From: Malus domestica
Lineage: Eukaryota > Streptophyta > Magnoliopsida > Rosales > Rosaceae
Direction: 5' to 3'
NCBI RefSeq assembly: GCF_042453785.1
Contig: NC_091668.1
Location: 28,087,501 to 28,151,500 of the forward strand
Length of the DNA stretch: 64,000 bases
In this document: in pieces, positions 60,023-64,000 of the stretch
How the letters are laid out: each line of letters opens with the position of its first letter
How positions within the stretch are numbered: position 1 is the stretch's first letter
Position numbers and translations under genes: made by a program
Notes under the pieces: model-generated
The model's input: the letters and a program-made list of their open reading frames with translations, nothing else
The model's database searches: none
Told to the model about the DNA's origin: nothing

Positions 60023-63000
60023 ATGGGTAATCCGTTCGTGAGAAGCGGGTTGAGCTTCTCCGCCATGTTTCCAACCCACATTCTTCCGCCGCTTAAACCC
60101 TTGCACGAAACAGTCCTCACTAGAATTCCGATTGGATTTCCGAAGCTCCGGCCGACGCTTCCGCCGCACTCCTCCTCCTCCTCCTCCCCCTCCTCCTCCT
60201 CCTCAAACTTTGATATCATTTCCACAAGCGGTATGTGGCTTGCCAATTTTCTCAGGAAACAAACAGAGTATTAATTACTAGTGTTATTTATTTAACTCCT
60301 TTGTGAATTGTGTGTGACAGAGTTGCGAGATGGTAGCTTTCTCTTCCGCTTTGGGGACGAGAGCGAGAAATCTGTTGCCACTGAAACAGAGATTGATGCT
60401 CGTAGTCATCTGGAGGATCCTGTGCAAGATTCAGAATTGAGCCAAACATTGTTGGGAAGCACAGGAAGTGGGGCTGGTGGCGGTGCAGGTGCCGAAGAGA
60501 ATGTTATTGATGCGGTTTCAGTGACGAGCACCGACAATTCGACTCACGGTGGTGTAGGTGAAGAAGCCACAACCACAACCACAATCACAATCACAACCAC
60601 AGCAGATGAAACCCAGGTCAGCAATATAACTCATGCTTATCCAGCAATTGGCGGCGCCACGGAGGCCGAGAATGGTGTTAATGTGGTTTCAGTGACGAGC
60701 ACTGGCAGTGCGACTGCTGCTGGTGGTGGTGGTGAAGAAATCACAATTAGAACCACAACCACAACCACAGCAGATCAAACTCAAGTCAGCAATGAAATCC
60801 ATGCTTTTGGAGCAAGTGGCTGTGACGGAGCCGCAAAGGCCGAGGAGAATGCTGTTGATGCGGTTTCAGTGACGAGCACCGAAGATGCAACTGGCGGCAG
60901 TGGTGGTGAACAAACCACAACCGCGAGCACAACCACAGCGGATGAGACTCAAGTCTCCTTCGTGGTTAGTAAAACTAATTAACTCTTGATTCTTGCATTG
61001 CCTCACTTGTTTAAGAACTTTTGAATTGGTCAGCTATTTCGCAATCCTAGTCGAAATATAGACTATTACACCCACACCACATATATATTTGTAGATAAAT
61101 AGATACATGGATAGATGGATATGGAACACAATCATGATATTGATAAATCTAACGAGTGCAGCATTGTTTTGCCGAGAGCTGAGATCAATGTTAAAGTTTT
61201 CAGATGGTTATTTGAGGGGATCTTCCATGCTGTTTTTAAACCAACTGGGTATCTCAAGTGATTAAGGTCATGGAGCTAATTTCTAATTTGGATTTTGGAT
61301 TCAGAAAGCTTTCAAAGTCCTACAATCTTTCATTTCATCTTTGTTACATAAATGAAACTTAATGAAATTTATTTTCCAAATTTTGTCTGCTTTGTTCCCT
61401 CTTTTATACTTCCAGTTCTTTTGGATGGCACCTGGTTTGTGCCTTTTTGCGAATTAGTCATTACCGTAAATGTGCACATTAGACTAGTAGATATATGGAA
61501 ACTCAGCTGTGGGGGGAGCTGTATTTTGTTTTATAAGACCTCAATACAAGAGATGTCTGGATTAAATCTAAGCCTTCAATTTGCACATACATGCACACCT
61601 GCACACATGTTATACATGTTTTCTTAATTTATAGCCTGACTCAAGTTGGCAGCTGGATCATTTGGCACATGTTTGTTTTGTTTTTTTGGTCTGGCACATC
61701 ACACAGTTCTTTCATGTTAAGGACCTCATGTGCTTTTGTTTTATCTTGTACATAGTTAGCTGAGAATGCCCCTTCCCCAAATTCAGAAGATGAATTCGCA
61801 GAGGGTGAAGCACAGAGAAGTGACGTTTCAGGAGTATCAACTTCTAAGATAGTGGAATTCCATACAGTTGAAGGTGCTTCTGATGGGTATGCTAATTTTT
61901 CTCTTGATATACCTCAAATAAATAATATCCATATATTTTTCTGCTTTTGAAGTTCATCTTCCTCTAAAATCTAACTTTCTGTATGAAAAATGCAAGGACA
62001 GTAGAAATCACCAGAGGAGTTAAAAAATGGTCCAGCTGTCTGTGTACAATAGGTGCAAGGAAAAGGATAGCATGAGTTTATTTGTTGTACCAAATCGGTT
62101 CTTGGTAATGTTGGTGGAGGGATTAGGTTTTGGGAAAAGCCTGGCTTGATGTTTTTGTTCATGCTTTGTTTCCTACACTATGTTGTTTGTCTATTGCTGA
62201 GGATTTTTGTCAATAAAGCACACTGGGACAGCTGACCCTTTCTTTCTTCAACAGGGAGGACGTACCTGCAGCTGTTCTTCAACTATCTTCCAGTGCTGCT
62301 TTATTACCACATCCCTCAAAGGTATCTTCTCAAGTTTTAAATGTAGTCTTAGTACACATACTTTATATAACTTTTCGATAGTTTAGAGTGGTACATTATA
62401 GTGAAAACTCTTATTTTCTTTTTTATTTTATAAGAAACTCAAAACGAGCTTTATGTTTGGTTTGTCTTGAATTCACTCTCATCTATTTATACGCTGCTAG
62501 ACACACACACATATACATGCAAACCTGTGCGCATAACAAAGTACCTATTTGACCTTTGGCTTGCATTTAGTATAACTGTGAATAATTCAAGAATTAATAA
62601 ATTCCAGGCATTGACAGGTGGGGAGGATGCTTACTTTGTTGCTGGCCAAAACTGGTTAGGTGTGGCTGATGGAGTGGGTCAGTGGTCGCTAGAAGGTATA
62701 AGTTAACCACCTCGAAGTTTAATTTTGCACTATAAATAGTGTTAGGAATATTGGATGGCCATACCTATATCTCAGTGTGTTAGACTACCAGATTCTTTTC
62801 TAAACACTACCACTAGTTAACCCACTTATTTCATCGCCGAAGCCAAATGGTTTTACTTATTTATCAAATATATCCGTTAAGTTATTCACTTCTGGTTACA
62901 CAATATGAAACCTTTTTGTATGTGGGTGCATCCTTGTGTCTTTTTGTGTGCATGCTTTTGGTTCAGTGTTCCCACTATTTTTGAATAATTGATAGCCTGA

Positions 63001-63512
63001 TAGCCATACTTACATCTCAATCTCCCTTTGTTAAATAGTCTTTTTTTCCGTGGTTTGACAAGCAGAGTTTTTTCTAAAATCTACTGCTAGTTGACCCACT
63101 TATTTCAAATGGAAGGCAAGGGCAAAAGTCAAAAGTTTCTTCTAATTTATTCAATATGCATGTTAAATTATCCATCTAACGGAAGACGTGGCACAAAACC
63201 GAGCACAATGGCGTTCTAGGATTCATACCGCCGACCCCACTTAGAGGGAAAAGGCTTTGTTGTTGTTGCCTGTTAAATTATCTACCTCTGTTTAGACAAA
63301 ATTGAGGCTAAATTTGTTACACATTGCTCCTGATATGTTTAGGGGTTAATCCTGGACTATATGCTCGTGAACTCATGGAGAATTGTGAAAGGTTCATATC
63401 CGATTGCAAAGGTTTACCATTGACTGAACCAGAAGAAGTCCTTATTAGAGGCTTATCCAGTACAAAATCTCCTGGATCATCCACAGTGTTAGTTGCTTAT
63501 TTTGATGGTCAG
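60023..63512 (+). CDS. Protein phosphatase 2C (PP2C62-like), N-terminal part, cut by the right edge
   Basis: Six exons visible: 60023-60230, 60321-60964, 61756-61886, 62255-62321, 62608-62695 and 63343-63512, all in frame. The N-terminus (Ser/Pro-rich, few acids) could be a plastid transit peptide. Exon 2 encodes three imperfect 50-60 residue repeats ([10 protein letters not shown]...[17 protein letters not shown]...[17 protein letters not shown]...ADETQVSF) with Thr runs. The PP2C domain starts in exon 5: [20 protein letters not shown] (the DG metal-site motif), then [18 protein letters not shown] and [17 protein letters not shown]2C enzymes are Mn/Mg-dependent Ser/Thr phosphatases. Closest by memory to Arabidopsis At4g33500. 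The remaining catalytic half lies right of base 64000; none of it is seen in 63513-64000. Confidence 0.85.
63178..63270 (+). mobile_element. 5'-truncated retroposon tail in intron 5 of the PP2C gene
   Basis: Contains gcgttctaggattcatac, cgaccccacttagagggaaa and aggctttgttgttgttg, the common plant LINE/SINE 3' end with a GTT-rich tail. Flanked by tgttaaattatccatct (63161-63177) and tgttaaattatctacct (63271-63287), 15 of 17 identical. Confidence 0.75.
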
Positions 63513-64000
63513 GTATGAACTTTTCCTTACCTAGGATTATTATTTCTGGGTCTTTCCTAAAGGAGGTACCCATGAGAGAGGAACGAAAGGGGAGAATTGG
63601 ACAAATCCAAAATTAACCTGCTAATACCTTAAACAAGTGCTTGTTTACTTTTATACGGGCCCAAGTATAAAAGGTCATGGATAGATTCTATTTTGTGTTA
63701 TATGTTAACATTCATGCAGTTCTCCTTTTGGTATAGATACTTTTTATTTATTCCGTGTTTCTCTACCTTTGTCATAGTATTTCCAGATGTTTATGATTAT
63801 TTTCCAACTGTGGGCATGTCTATACATCCGCCGCCCTTCATGCTTACACAATCTATAAAAAGACACTCTACAACCCAACCCATTTTGACTTTTCAACAAG
63901 CTCAAACTAATTTAAGTACCATGCAAACACTAAAAATTTATGGTTGGGTTTTTTTCTTCCATGAGGGTGGTGTTACGAATTATCGATAGTTTTTTTCTTC

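Overview
This window is plant nuclear DNA. Genes are split by many short GT-AG introns, SINEs, MITEs and LTR retrotransposons sit between and inside them, and there are nuclear genes for chloroplast proteins (CP24, FabZ). The repeat types (Au-like SINE, TR-GAG retroelement, short foldback MITEs) and the gene sequences suggest a woody rosid, most likely Rosaceae (apple or pear tribe). That placement is inference from memory, not a database result.

Layout, left to right. A RanBPM-like SPRY gene (minus, cut by the left edge) has a MITE and a tandem duplication at its 5' end. Next is a complete non-autonomous LTR retrotransposon on the minus strand (5159-13126, perfect 5-bp target duplication). 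It keeps gag but has no recognisable pol, and carries a long open reading frame on the opposite strand. A 17-exon SOF1/DCAF13 WD40 gene (plus) follows. Then comes a nested repeat block (18992-22770): a MULE-like element holding a solo LTR, partly duplicated in tandem, with a Harbinger-like MITE in the second copy. After it lie a 10-exon O-fucosyltransferase gene (plus) and an R2R3-MYB subgroup-4 repressor gene (plus) that stops early.

A repeat-rich stretch (33.8-40 kb) holds a decayed gypsy reverse transcriptase, a perfect hairpin, a SINE and a solo LTR. Then come an alpha-1,4-fucosyltransferase (FUT13-like, minus) head to head with PDIL5-2 (plus), a broken PIF/Harbinger transposon with both of its genes, plastid FabZ (plus), a MITE interrupted by an Au-like SINE, Lhcb6/CP24 (minus), and a PP2C62-like phosphatase (plus) cut by the right edge.

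The host genes do not form a pathway. They cover ribosome biogenesis (SOF1), glycan modification (two unrelated fucosyltransferases), ER protein folding (PDIL5-2), transcriptional repression (MYB), plastid fatty-acid synthesis (FabZ), light harvesting (CP24) and regulation (RanBPM, PP2C). The order RanBPM, O-fucosyltransferase, MYB, PDIL5-2 recalls Arabidopsis chromosome 1 around At1g35470-At1g35620, so part of the window looks like an old conserved block expanded by repeats.

Exon limits were read by hand from splice sites and reading-frame continuity. In the multi-exon models every junction keeps frame.
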